Positions 39,798 to 49,779 of a DNA stretch of 64,000 nucleotides are shown piece after piece. The DNA comes from Acidobacteriota bacterium (GTDB lineage Bacteria > Acidobacteriota > Terriglobia > Acidiferrales > UBA7541): positions 1 through 64,000 of the forward strand of contig QHYH01000110.1 of the NCBI GenBank assembly GCA_003223215.1. Reading direction: 5' to 3'. The notes beneath the pieces were generated by a model, which saw only the letters and a program-made list of their open reading frames with translations, ran no database searches and had not been told where the DNA came from. The position numbers and the translations under genes were made by a program. Numbering within the stretch: the first letter of the stretch is position 1; each line of letters begins with the position of its first letter.

Positions 39798-42700
39798 ATG
39801 ATGCGGATCCTGGCTGGTCTTTTGCTTGCGCTGTGTTTGCTTTCTGGTTCCGGCTTTGCTCAGACGCAACCCTGCACGGTAACCGATCACGCTGAATACA
39901 CGAAGAAGATCAAAGAGTTTACAACCGAATCGTTTTTCAGCACCGAACTCGTCGATCATCTTCCGCTGAGCTCCTGCGTTCCCCCGCCTGACGCTTTTCT
40001 TCATCACATCATCGGCGCGCCCGATATTCTTGACTACACCAAAGACATCAACGGCTATTTCCGGCTGGTCGCCAGCCAAAGCCCTCGCGTCAAAGTCTGG
40101 AGCATAGGCACCTCCGAAGAAGGCCGCGAAATGCTCATCGTCGCCGTCTCCAACGAGGCCAATCTCGCCAAGCTCGACCGCTACAAGGAGATCACCGCGC
40201 GTTTAGCCGATCCCCGCGGCCTCAGCGACGCGGAAGCCGAAAAGCTCATTGCCGAGGGCAAGCCGATGTATTGGGCCGACGGCAGCATCCATTCTCCCGA
40301 AACCGGCGCCCCGGAAATGCTGATGGAACTGGCCTATCGCCTCGCCGTCGAAGACACCCCTTTCATCCAAAAAATTCGTAACGACTCCGTCGTCCTGATC
40401 ACCCCTATTGTTGAAGTCGACGGCCGTGACCGCATGGTGGACGTCTACCTCCAGCACAAAAAACATCCCGACCAGCCGCCGTATCCGCTCATCTGGTGGG
40501 GCCACTACGTTTCCCACGACAATAATCGCGACAATCTTGGCGTCACACTGGCGCTCTCCCGCAACATGCTCAAGACCTACCTCGACTTTCACCCCACGAT
40601 CATGCACGACCTTCACGAATCGGTTCCTTACCTGTACATCATGACCGGCACCGGCCCCTACAACGCCTGGCTCGACCCCATCGTCATCAGCGAGTGGCAG
40701 GAAATGGCCTATCACGAGATCGAAGAAATGACCAAGCGCGGCGTCATCGGCGTCTGGACGCATGGCTTCTATGACGGCTGGGCTCCCAATTATCTTCTCT
40801 CCATCGCCAACAACCACAACTCCATCGGCCGCTTTTACGAAACTTTCGGCAACGGCGGCGCCGACACGCGCGTCCGCACGCTTCGTCCTTCCGACACCAG
40901 TCGCGAATGGTATCGCCCCAATCCGCCGCTCGCCAAAGTCAAATGGTCCGCGCGAGACAATATCAACATGCAAGAGAGCGCCATTCTTTTTGGCATGAAC
41001 AACGTGGCCTCCAACGGCCAGAAGTTCCTGAACAACTTCTATCTCAAGAGCAAGCGCGCGGTCGGGAAAGCCCGCGCCGAAGGCCCCGCCGCCTGGGTTT
41101 TTCCCGCTGACGATCCCCGCCCCGCAGAGCAAGCCAGCCTTCTGAATCTCTTCGAGCTTCAGGGCATCGAAGTTCACCGAGCGGAAAAGGAAATCCGCCT
41201 CCCCGCCGCCTCGAGCGGCCACGACCCCGACTCGCGCAAGGAAAAATCCTCCGCCGACGCCAAATCCAGAGAAGAAAAGAAACCCGCCGAAACCGTTATC
41301 CCCGCCGGCAGCTACGTCGTCCGCATGGATCAACCCTATAGCCGCCTCGCCGACATGGTTCTCGACACGCAGTATTACAGCCCGCGCGATCCCCGCTCTT
41401 ACGACGACACCGGCTGGACCCTCGGCGCACTTCGCGGCGTGAAAACGATGCGCATAACCGATGTCTTGATCCTCGCTGCGCCCATGCGCAAAGTCGGCAA
41501 AATCGATCCTCCCGGCGGCGTCGCCGGTCAGGGCAAGGCCTTTCTGATCCGCCACAACACCGACAACACGCTTGCGACGCTGCGGTTCCGCCTCGCGTCG
41601 GTTCCCATGGAAGCTGCCGAAGACTCCTTCGAAGCTGACGGCCTCCAGTTCAATGCGGGCACGTTCATCCTTCGCAACGTCGACCGCGCGCAACTCGAAA
41701 AAGCCGCCTCGGGACTTGGGCTCCACATCCACTCGACCAACGCCGCGCTCAACGTTGCTGCGCACCCCATCTCTGCTCCGCGCGTGGGCATCGTCCACAA
41801 CTGGCAGAATACGCAAAACGACGGCTGGTTCCGCATCGCCTTCGACGAGCTGAAAATTCCCTATACCTACGTCGCCGACACCTGGCTGCGCGAAAACTCG
41901 AATCTCCGCGAAAAATTCGATGTTCTGATTCTTCCCCCTTTGGGCGGCGGTGGCGCAGCTGGTCTTAGCTCGGTCATCCGCGGACTGGCCATGCGCGGCG
42001 GGCCACGACCCTGGCAGAACACCGACGACACTCCCAACTTTGTCGCCCCCGGCCTCGATTCCACCGCGGATATCCGCGGCGGCCTCGGCTATCAGGGTCT
42101 CGCCAATCTCGAGCGCTTTGTCAGTGACGGCGGGCTCTTGCTCGCCGTGCAATCGAGTGCCGCGCTTCCCGTTGCTGGCGGCATGACCGAGATGGTCAAT
42201 GTTTCCGACCCCCGCGCCATGCAAGCGCCCGGCAGCGTCGTCGTCTCGACCATCGACGACAAGAAAAGCCCCATCACTTACGGCTACGACGACAAGCTCT
42301 ACCTGTACTTCCGCCAGGGACCGGTCATCACCGTGGGCGGAATTTTCGGCGGGTTCGGTCCCGAAGAGGGTCCCGGCGCTTCAGCGCGCTCGAGCGGCCG
42401 CGGCTCCCTCAGCGATCCCGACGTGGTTCAGGCGCGTCCCTACATGCCGCCGGAAAAAACGGTCAAGCGCACGCCGCACGAGCAAGAGCTGTACGTCCCC
42501 GAAGACCTGGCGGAATTTGCCCGCTGGGCCATTCCCCCAGCAGACCAGCAGCCTCGCGTCGTCCTCCGTTTTGCCGCGGAAAAAGATCTTCTCGTCAGTG
42601 GCATGATCACCGGCGCCAACGAAATCGCGGAAAAGCCTGCCGTCGTTGACGTCCCTCACGGCAAGGGCCACGTCGTGCTCTTTGCCAACAATCCCATCTG

Positions 42701-42842
42701 GCGCGCGGAAACCACCGGCAGCTACTTCCTGGTCTTCAACGCCATTTTGAACTTCGACCACCTCAGCGCCGGCGCGGCCGCTGCCACACCATCGGCCTCG
42801 GCAACGACGACGGCGGGCGGCGAAGATAACGACCAGAACTGA
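39798..42842 (+). CDS. M14 family zinc carboxypeptidase
   Basis: Signal peptide; IGTSEEGREMLIVAVS, DGSIHSPETGAPEMLMELAYRL, DLHESVPYLYIMTGTGP. Confidence 0.9.
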   Translation: MMRILAGLLLALCLLSGSGFAQTQPCTVTDHAEYTKKIKEFTTESFFSTELVDHLPLSSCVPPPDAFLHHIIGAPDILDYTKDINGYFRLVASQSPRVKVWSIGTSEEGREMLIVAVSNEANLAKLDRYKEITARLADPRGLSDAEAEKLIAEGKPMYWADGSIHSPETGAPEMLMELAYRLAVEDTPFIQKIRNDSVVLITPIVEVDGRDRMVDVYLQHKKHPDQPPYPLIWWGHYVSHDNNRDNLGVTLALSRNMLKTYLDFHPTIMHDLHESVPYLYIMTGTGPYNAWLDPIVISEWQEMAYHEIEEMTKRGVIGVWTHGFYDGWAPNYLLSIANNHNSIGRFYETFGNGGADTRVRTLRPSDTSREWYRPNPPLAKVKWSARDNINMQESAILFGMNNVASNGQKFLNNFYLKSKRAVGKARAEGPAAWVFPADDPRPAEQASLLNLFELQGIEVHRAEKEIRLPAASSGHDPDSRKEKSSADAKSREEKKPAETVIPAGSYVVRMDQPYSRLADMVLDTQYYSPRDPRSYDDTGWTLGALRGVKTMRITDVLILAAPMRKVGKIDPPGGVAGQGKAFLIRHNTDNTLATLRFRLASVPMEAAEDSFEADGLQFNAGTFILRNVDRAQLEKAASGLGLHIHSTNAALNVAAHPISAPRVGIVHNWQNTQNDGWFRIAFDELKIPYTYVADTWLRENSNLREKFDVLILPPLGGGGAAGLSSVIRGLAMRGGPRPWQNTDDTPNFVAPGLDSTADIRGGLGYQGLANLERFVSDGGLLLAVQSSAALPVAGGMTEMVNVSDPRAMQAPGSVVVSTIDDKKSPITYGYDDKLYLYFRQGPVITVGGIFGGFGPEEGPGASARSSGRGSLSDPDVVQARPYMPPEKTVKRTPHEQELYVPEDLAEFARWAIPPADQQPRVVLRFAAEKDLLVSGMITGANEIAEKPAVVDVPHGKGHVVLFANNPIWRAETTGSYFLVFNAILNFDHLSAGAAAATPSASATTTAGGEDNDQN

Positions 42843-42884
42843 GGAGGGCTTGCTTCGCCCCTGCAAATTTTGCACAATTTCCGC

Positions 42885-43508
42885 ATGTTCGACGCGCACC
42901 GCCTGGTACTTTTCTTGGCCGCTGCTTTGCTCCTGGCAATCACGCCAGGCCCGGGCATTTTCTACGTCCTCGCGCGCAGCCTCGCCGGCGGCAAGCGCGA
43001 AGGCATGCTCTCTTCCCTCGGCACCTTCGTCGGCGGGCTCGTCCATGTCTTTGCCGCGGCTCTCGGCCTTTCCGCGATTCTTGCCGCCTCTGCCGTTGCC
43101 TTTCACACCGTCAAATACGCGGGCGCCGCTTATCTCATTTGGCTGGGCATCCGCACGATCCGCACGCGCAACGCGGAAATGACCCTGCAAGCCCCGGGCC
43201 CCTCGAACGGCGCTTTTCGTCAAGGCATCCTTACCGAAGTGTTGAATCCCAAAACCGCGCTGTTCTTTCTTTCCTTCATCCCGCAATTCGTCGCCCCGGC
43301 CCATGGACACGCCTTCTTTCAATTCGCCCTGCTCGGCGCGATCTCCGTCAGCCTCAATACCGCCGCCGACCTCGTGGTCGTGGGGATGGCCGCTCCCCTC
43401 GAGCGCAAGCTGAAGAATAGCATCCGCTTCCGTCGCCGTCAGCGCACCGCCTGCGGACTCGGGATGATCGGCCTCGGCGCCTACCTCGCCCTCGCCGACT
43501 CCAAGTGA
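42885..43508 (+). CDS. LysE/RhtB family translocator
   Basis: LLLAITPGPGIFYVLARSLAGGKREGMLSSLGTFVGGLVHVFAAALGLSAI, LTEVLNPKTALFFLSFIPQFV. Confidence 0.93.
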   Translation: MFDAHRLVLFLAAALLLAITPGPGIFYVLARSLAGGKREGMLSSLGTFVGGLVHVFAAALGLSAILAASAVAFHTVKYAGAAYLIWLGIRTIRTRNAEMTLQAPGPSNGAFRQGILTEVLNPKTALFFLSFIPQFVAPAHGHAFFQFALLGAISVSLNTAADLVVVGMAAPLERKLKNSIRFRRRQRTACGLGMIGLGAYLALADSK

Positions 43509-43589
43509 CTGCTTTCTTTGGAATGGTGGGGCAGGGATTTCTTTCTGTTCTCTTAGGTTTTCTCCGTGGCGGCGGGCTTCGAAATGCTT

Positions 43590-43914
43590 CTACTCCCACC
43601 GTATTGGCTCATAGATGGACCGCAGCCGCCTACCCCTACCCGGATTGACCGACTCAACGAATCCCACTTGCCAGGTGCTCCCGCCAACATCGCGAACGAT
43701 CGCGATCCTGGCTCGCCGTACCGTAGCGTACACAATTGGTAAGGGTGGCCTTTAACCGCTCGAAATCCGCGCGTCTGACATTCAGGCGTTGATTTGCCAC
43801 TGAGCCCGCCAAATGTTACCTCCGGCTCCGTCGCATCGAGTGATCCCCCTCAAACGCGGATTCGCCGGCGAGAAATGCCATCGCCAGTGCGTCGGCAAGC
43901 ACCTGATACGTCAT
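43590..43914 (-). pseudogene. Degenerate reverse transcriptase (retron-like RT family) remnant
   Basis: Minus strand: MTYQVLADALAMAFLAGES...RR*HLAGSVANQRLNVRRADFERLKATLTNCVRYGTASQDRDRSRCWREHLA, shift near 43665, then GFVESVNPGRGRRLRSIYEPIRWE*. Confidence 0.6.
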
Positions 43915-44230
43915 GGTGGAGGGCGGCGGGATGCCCAACGAGTCTGACCTTGCGCGAGCCTGTCTGCGTAGATCGCGGAGCGCCGCTCACGCGACGAGAT
44001 GCTAGTCCTTCACGTCCCCTGGGTCGCCCCAGAGAGGCAGAAACCGAGCCAAAGGCTCGATCCAGGCCGGCTTGGAGCATCCGCCGCCCGATTAAACCAG
44101 CGAGATCCCTGCCGCGGCTTGCATCGCATGGAGCCTGGAGCTAGGAAAGAAATCATCCATGCAATGCCTGGCTACCCTGGCTACCACGCGGTATGACAGT
44201 GCGAGGAGAACTCCTGTATTCTGGTTCGCT

Positions 44231-45790
44231 ATGGCAAAACGACCGCAGCCCCTGGTATTGACCGTGCTCGATGGATGGGGGTACCGCGCGGAGACGAAAG
44301 GAAACGCGATCGCGCTCGCGCGCAAACCGGCTTACGACGAACTGCTTCGCAAATTTCCGAACACGCTGATTCAAACTTCCGGGCCTTTCGTGGGCTTGCC
44401 CGAAGGGCAGATGGGCAACAGCGAAGTGGGGCACATGAACATGGGCGCGGGACGCATTGTGCATATGGACATTACGCGGATCGATCTGATGATCGCCAAC
44501 AAGCAATTCGAGAACGTGTCGCTGTTCCGGCAGGCGATGGAGCGCGGGAGGCAGCGGCAACTGCATTTCCTGGGGTTGCTGAGCGACGGCGGGGTGCACT
44601 CGCACATCCATCATTTATTCGCGCTGCTCGAGATGGCCAAACAGCAAAAAGTCGAGAAAGTGTTTGTGCATTGCTTCATGGACGGGCGCGACACGCCGCC
44701 CAACAGCGGGCGCGATTATGTGCGGCAATTGCAGCAAAAGATGCGCGAGTTGGGTGTGGGGGAGATCGCGACGCTCGGGGGGCGCTATTACGCGATGGAC
44801 CGCGACAACCGCTGGGAGCGCGTGGAAATGGCGTATCGCGCGATGGTGCATGGTGAAGCAGAGACGAAAACCGGCGATCCCGTGGCAGCGCTCGAGCGGA
44901 GCTACGAGCAAGGCGTGACGGATGAATTTGTAAAACCGGTTGTGGTGAGGAAGGGTGACGGAGTGGCTAGTGCTCCCGTCGGGCCGATTCGCAGCGACGA
45001 CGCGGTGATTTTCTACAATTTCCGAGCGGACCGCGCCCGGCAAATGACGCGAGCGCTGGCGGAGCCGGGATTCGATAGGTTTGTCGACGAAAAGCGGCCG
45101 CAGAACCCTTTCTACGTGGGCATGACGCAGTATGAAAAGACTTGGCCGTGGCTGAAGTATGTGCTTGCGCCGGAGAAGCTCGAGCATATCCTGGCGCACG
45201 TGTTCGCGGAATTGCAGTACAAGAATTTGCGCACCGCGGAGACGGAGAAGTACGCGCACGTGACGTATTTTTTCAACGGCGGCGTGGAGAAGCCGTTCGG
45301 CGGAGAAGAACGGATTCTCGTGCCGTCGCCGAAAGTGGCGACGTACGATTTGAAGCCGGAAATGTCCGCGGCAGGGATTACCGAGACGGTAGTGAAAGCG
45401 ATCGACAAAAGCGAGTTTGACGCCATCATCATGAATTACGCGAATGCGGACATGGTGGGGCATTCGGGGAAACTGGAAGCAGCCATTAAAGCGGTGGAAG
45501 CGGTGGACGCCGGGCTCGCGCGGATTTATCAGACCATGAAGCGGCGGGGAGGCGCGTGGATTATTACCGCCGACCACGGGAACGCGGAGACGATGATCGA
45601 TCCGGCAACGGGCGGGCCCCACACCTATCACACGACCAACCCGGTGCCATTTATTTTGGTGAGCGAGCAGGACAAGGTGAAATTGAAGCCGGGCGGGTCG
45701 CTGCGGGACATTGCCCCGACGATGCTCGGAGTGCTCGGGCAGCAGAGGCCGGCGGACATGACCGGCACGGATTTGCGGATGGTTTCCTGA
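44231..45790 (+). CDS. gpmI: 2,3-bisphosphoglycerate-independent phosphoglycerate mutase
   Basis: [72 protein letters not shown]. Confidence 0.97.
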   Translation: MAKRPQPLVLTVLDGWGYRAETKGNAIALARKPAYDELLRKFPNTLIQTSGPFVGLPEGQMGNSEVGHMNMGAGRIVHMDITRIDLMIANKQFENVSLFRQAMERGRQRQLHFLGLLSDGGVHSHIHHLFALLEMAKQQKVEKVFVHCFMDGRDTPPNSGRDYVRQLQQKMRELGVGEIATLGGRYYAMDRDNRWERVEMAYRAMVHGEAETKTGDPVAALERSYEQGVTDEFVKPVVVRKGDGVASAPVGPIRSDDAVIFYNFRADRARQMTRALAEPGFDRFVDEKRPQNPFYVGMTQYEKTWPWLKYVLAPEKLEHILAHVFAELQYKNLRTAETEKYAHVTYFFNGGVEKPFGGEERILVPSPKVATYDLKPEMSAAGITETVVKAIDKSEFDAIIMNYANADMVGHSGKLEAAIKAVEAVDAGLARIYQTMKRRGGAWIITADHGNAETMIDPATGGPHTYHTTNPVPFILVSEQDKVKLKPGGSLRDIAPTMLGVLGQQRPADMTGTDLRMVS

Positions 45791-45797
45791 CCCGCCC

Positions 45798-46805
45798 ATG
45801 AAGCGAACCACACCTGGCGAGACGAAACTGGTGATTTGCGTGTGGCACCCGTTTACCGAATGGCGGCCGAAGCCGCTCCTGGCGGAAGGCATTCGGAAGC
45901 GCTGGCCGGGGATGCGCGTGGTGCATCTGCCGGATTACGACCAACTGCCACAGGAGTTGCCAGACACGGATATTTTCGTGGGCTACTCGTTGCGCGCGAA
46001 GCAATTGAAGGACGCCAAGAAGCTGAAGTGGCTGCATTCGACCGCCGCGGGAGTGGCGCAACTGATGTATCCCGAGCTGCGCGACTCGGGGATCATGGTG
46101 ACCAACCCGAGCGGCGTATTTTCCGTGCCGATGGCGGAACACACGATGGGGCTGCTGCTGGCCTTGGCGCGAAATTTCCCCGACTCGGTGCGACAACAGG
46201 ACAAAGCCATCTGGTCGCAACAGGAGTTGTGGGACAAGCCGCAGCATCTGGCCGAGGTGAACGGGCAAGCGCTGCTGATTGTGGGCTACGGCTCGATCGG
46301 GCGCGAGCTGGCAAAACGCGCGAAGGCGTTTGAAATGCGGATCTGGGGAGTGACGCGTTCCGGCGAAGGGGACGGCAACTACGCGGAAAAGATTTTTTCG
46401 GCTGCCCAATGGCACGAAGCGCTGCCGGAAGCGGATTACGTGGTGATGGCCGCGCCGGAAACGGCGGAGACCAAACATCTCATCGGAGCGAAGGAGATCG
46501 CGCTGATGAAGCGCGGGACGCGGTTGATTAATGTGGGGCGCGGGTCGCTGCTCGATCAAAAGGAGCTTATCTGCGCGCTCGAAAAGGGAGTACTGGCGGG
46601 TGCGGCCATCGACGTGGCGGAGACCGAGCCGCTGCCGGCCGACAGCCCTTTGTGGAGGGCGCCGAATCTCTTTATTACACCGCACACCAGCGCGTTGAGC
46701 GACCGGCTGTGGAAGCGGCAAGCGGCGCTGCTGGTCGAACTGCTGGAGCGGTGGTTCGACGGAAGGGAAATGTTGAATCGCGTGGATTTGGCGCGGGGAT
46801 ACTAG
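45798..46805 (+). CDS. D-isomer-specific 2-hydroxyacid dehydrogenase
   Basis: ALLIVGYGSIGRELAKRAKAFEMRIWGVTR; MKRGTRLINVGRGSLLDQKELICALEKG; LFITPHTSAL. Confidence 0.93.
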   Translation: MKRTTPGETKLVICVWHPFTEWRPKPLLAEGIRKRWPGMRVVHLPDYDQLPQELPDTDIFVGYSLRAKQLKDAKKLKWLHSTAAGVAQLMYPELRDSGIMVTNPSGVFSVPMAEHTMGLLLALARNFPDSVRQQDKAIWSQQELWDKPQHLAEVNGQALLIVGYGSIGRELAKRAKAFEMRIWGVTRSGEGDGNYAEKIFSAAQWHEALPEADYVVMAAPETAETKHLIGAKEIALMKRGTRLINVGRGSLLDQKELICALEKGVLAGAAIDVAETEPLPADSPLWRAPNLFITPHTSALSDRLWKRQAALLVELLERWFDGREMLNRVDLARGY

Positions 46806-46894
46806 CCGGAAACGCGAAACTCGAAAAACGAAACCGGCATACTAGCAGAGGAGTGCCGAATTTCTACTTTTCCAATTTCGCGTTGCCCAAGCTG

Positions 46895-47992
46895 TCAGTC
46901 GCCGACGCCTGGTTTGCTGGCCTGATAGCCCTCACGGGCGTAAACCTGATATTTCAGCTTCTTGCCTTTCTGGTCTTGGATCGTCAGCGGGCCCCCATCG
47001 GGAGCGACCAGCTCCACTTTTACTTTGTGGAATTTTCCATCCTTGCCACCGCCCGAAGGGGTGAAGGAAAGACTGTACTGGTGGCGTAGAAAAGCGGCAA
47101 CGCTGCGGAAGATGTCGGGGATCTCGCCATCGAATTGCGGGAACCAAGCAAATCCGCCGGTTTCCTGGGCAAAGGTTCGCAGCTGGTTCTCCGCCTGCAG
47201 GTAATCCATGTGCGGACTCATGGATCCCCTGGAATCGAGAAAATTGGTCCAGGTTTTTCCCAAGCCGACACAAAAGATCGGGACGTCACTTCCGCGAAGC
47301 ACCTTCATGGTTTGATCGAGAGTGTGCTTGGAAAAGGTGTCCACGCCGCTCGCGAGCAGAAGGATGGATTTCTTGCCTTTGACGTCTTTGAGCCGCTCGG
47401 TGGTCTCAATCAGCGCATCGAAGACGTTGGATTCGCTGAAACCCGGGAAATAGAGGTGGTAAATGGCGTTGCGGACTTCGTCCTTGTCCTGCGTAAAGTC
47501 CACCTCGATGCGTGTTTTCATATCGAAGGTCTCGAGAGCAACCCAGTCTTTTTGTTGCAGGTTCGGGAAAAGGGCGTCGGCCCAATATCGGGCGTAAGCG
47601 GCGAACCAGCCGTAAGCATTTCCGCTAAACTGCATGAGCACGACCATGGTGATGGGCGCGTCGGTGGGAGCAAAATTGCTAATCGCCTGGGGCACGCCTT
47701 CGTCGAGAACGCGGAAGTTTTCTTTCTTGAGGTTGGGAATGAGATCCCCGTGCTGCGTGGCGGCCACCACGTCGAGGGTCACGACCGGAACATCCACGCT
47801 GATGCTGACACCGGAGGACGGCGCTTGCTGTCCGGGAGCGGGTGTTTCGGGCGCGGTGGGTTTTTGTTGCTGCTGAGAAGGCGGCCCACCCTGCGGGCCG
47901 GTGGGTGCCTGCGCGAGGGCGGGCTGCCCTGAAAGAGGCCCTATCAAAAAAGCCGCTAAAGCCGGGAATAAACGCAAAGCGATTCGTCGCAT
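46895..47992 (-). CDS. VWFA-related domain secreted protein
   Basis: VPVVTLDVVAATQHGDLIPNLKKENFRVLDEGVPQAISNFAPTDAPITMVVLMQFSGN...LLLASGVDTFSKHTLD. Confidence 0.88.
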   Translation of the reverse strand: MRRIALRLFPALAAFLIGPLSGQPALAQAPTGPQGGPPSQQQQKPTAPETPAPGQQAPSSGVSISVDVPVVTLDVVAATQHGDLIPNLKKENFRVLDEGVPQAISNFAPTDAPITMVVLMQFSGNAYGWFAAYARYWADALFPNLQQKDWVALETFDMKTRIEVDFTQDKDEVRNAIYHLYFPGFSESNVFDALIETTERLKDVKGKKSILLLASGVDTFSKHTLDQTMKVLRGSDVPIFCVGLGKTWTNFLDSRGSMSPHMDYLQAENQLRTFAQETGGFAWFPQFDGEIPDIFRSVAAFLRHQYSLSFTPSGGGKDGKFHKVKVELVAPDGGPLTIQDQKGKKLKYQVYAREGYQASKPGVGD

Positions 47993-48197
47993 CTTTCGTA
48001 CCTCGCTGGTTGGGCGAAAAAACAAGAGCCCGCCAAGATTTTTGTTGTCATGCGAACCCGCGGCTGCGGAACGCGGGTTGAGCTTAGGCCACGCTACACC
48101 AATGAGCGGGCCGGGCCCCCATACCCGCATGTTAGTATGAAGCACGCTCGACGTAAAACGTTAGCTGGAAGGTTTCGGGGGAGACCCAGGCCATTTC

Positions 48198-49676
48198 GTG
48201 GAGGAGGGTGGATTGGTGAATGGGAACCGTTTGCTGGGAACTGTCACGGGCTTGGCGGCCCTCATGTTGGCATCGAGTCTTCCCGCCGTTATACAGGGAA
48301 TTCCCCGGTCGGCGCCGGTCGTCGCATCGGCAGTCGCTGACCCTGCGGGGATTCACAGGGATGCACTCCTTTGGCTGGCGGATTTGATCAGGATCAACAC
48401 GTCCAACCCGCCGGGAAGTGAGCAGCTCGCCGCCAAGTACGTGGCCGGAGTGCTTCAAAAGGAAGGCATCAAACCGGAACTTCTGGATTTGGCGCTGGGA
48501 AGAAGCGCGGTGGTGGCCCGCCTGAGGAGTTCGGTGGTGCCGGACCCCTCGAAGGCGCTGCTGCTGGTGGCTCACCTGGATACCGTGCCGGTTGAGAAGT
48601 CACGGTGGACGGTCGATCCGTTCGGCGCGGTGATCAAGGACGGCTACCTGTATGGCCGCGGGGCCATCGACGACAAAGGCATGCTCGCCGCAAATCTGGC
48701 GGTCTTTGTTGGCTTGAAGCGGTCGAATGCGCACATTAACCGCGATGTGATCTTCCTAGCCACGGCGGATGAAGAAGGGGGCGGCGACTCGAGCATGCGG
48801 ATGCTCATTGCAAAATATTGGGACAAGTTTGCCGCTGGCTTTGCCATCAACGAGGGCGGCAACGTTTTCATGAGAAACGGCAAAGTGCAGTACATTGGCG
48901 TGCAAGCGAGCGAGAAAGTGGCGGTGAACGTCGCCGTGGTCGCTCACGGAACATCGGGCCATGCCTCGCAGCCGACCAAAGACAATGCCGTGGTCCATTT
49001 GGCCGCCGCCATTGCAAAGATCGGAACCTATTCCGCGCCGGTGCACTTCACCGCGATTGTGCGCCGATACTTCGAGGGGATTACGCCGCTCGAAGACGAC
49101 GAAATCGCAAAGTGGATCCGTTCGATGGATACCTCGGACCGCGGCGAACACGCGCAACGGGTGGTGTCCGATTCGAGCCCGCTGTGGAATGCGATGATGC
49201 GGGATACCATCGCTCCCACGGTGCTCTCCGCGGGGGTAGCCAACAATGTGATTCCCGCAGAAGCCCGCGCGAATCTGAACGTGCGGCTTCTGCCTGGAGA
49301 TTCCATCGGAACGCTTGTGAATGAGCTAAACAAGCTGGTCAATGATCCGGCGGTGAAGCTGGAAGTGCAGCCGAACCCGGGGCTGGCCGCGCCTCCGTCC
49401 TCATTGGAGTCGGATTTTTACAGCGTGATTTGCCAGGTGGCTTCGCGCGAATTTGCGGGCCCCCCGGCGCTGCCGTTTCAGTCGACGTGGTTAACGGACT
49501 CCGCGCAGTTGCGGCTGCACAACGTCCAGGCTTACGGGCTCGTGCCGTTCCCCTTGGCCGACGAAGACCTGAAGCGCATGCACGGTGATGATGAGCGAAT
49601 TCCCTTGATGGCTTTTGACAAGGGCGTGGACGTGCTGACGAAAATCGTGACGGAGTTTGCGGTTACCCGTTACTGA
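48198..49676 (+). CDS. M20/M25/M40 family metallopeptidase
   Basis: LLLVAHLDTVPVEKSRWTVDPFGAVIKDGYLYGRGAIDDKGMLAANLAVFVGLKR; FLATADEEGGGDSS. Confidence 0.94.
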   Translation: MEEGGLVNGNRLLGTVTGLAALMLASSLPAVIQGIPRSAPVVASAVADPAGIHRDALLWLADLIRINTSNPPGSEQLAAKYVAGVLQKEGIKPELLDLALGRSAVVARLRSSVVPDPSKALLLVAHLDTVPVEKSRWTVDPFGAVIKDGYLYGRGAIDDKGMLAANLAVFVGLKRSNAHINRDVIFLATADEEGGGDSSMRMLIAKYWDKFAAGFAINEGGNVFMRNGKVQYIGVQASEKVAVNVAVVAHGTSGHASQPTKDNAVVHLAAAIAKIGTYSAPVHFTAIVRRYFEGITPLEDDEIAKWIRSMDTSDRGEHAQRVVSDSSPLWNAMMRDTIAPTVLSAGVANNVIPAEARANLNVRLLPGDSIGTLVNELNKLVNDPAVKLEVQPNPGLAAPPSSLESDFYSVICQVASREFAGPPALPFQSTWLTDSAQLRLHNVQAYGLVPFPLADEDLKRMHGDDERIPLMAFDKGVDVLTKIVTEFAVTRY

Positions 49677-49779
49677 AGCAAATGCCGTTCGGAACCATCC
49701 AAAAAGAAAATCAAGAGTGACCAGGCTTTGGTTCAATAATAAAAAGCCGGAAGTGTCGAGGGCATCCTCGAAGGAACCT

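Noticed and set aside
40203-42224. 673 aa minus-strand ORF
   Set aside because: Antisense to the M14 carboxypeptidase; Gly/Asp/Val-rich composition typical of complementary-frame artefacts.
42381-43322. 313 aa minus-strand ORF
   Set aside because: Antisense to the M14 C-terminus and LysE gene; composition is that of a shadow ORF.
43794-44144. Plus-strand 116 aa ORF in the LysE-gpmI gap
   Set aside because: Pro/Arg/Ser-rich, no signal; the region is better explained by the minus-strand RT remnant.
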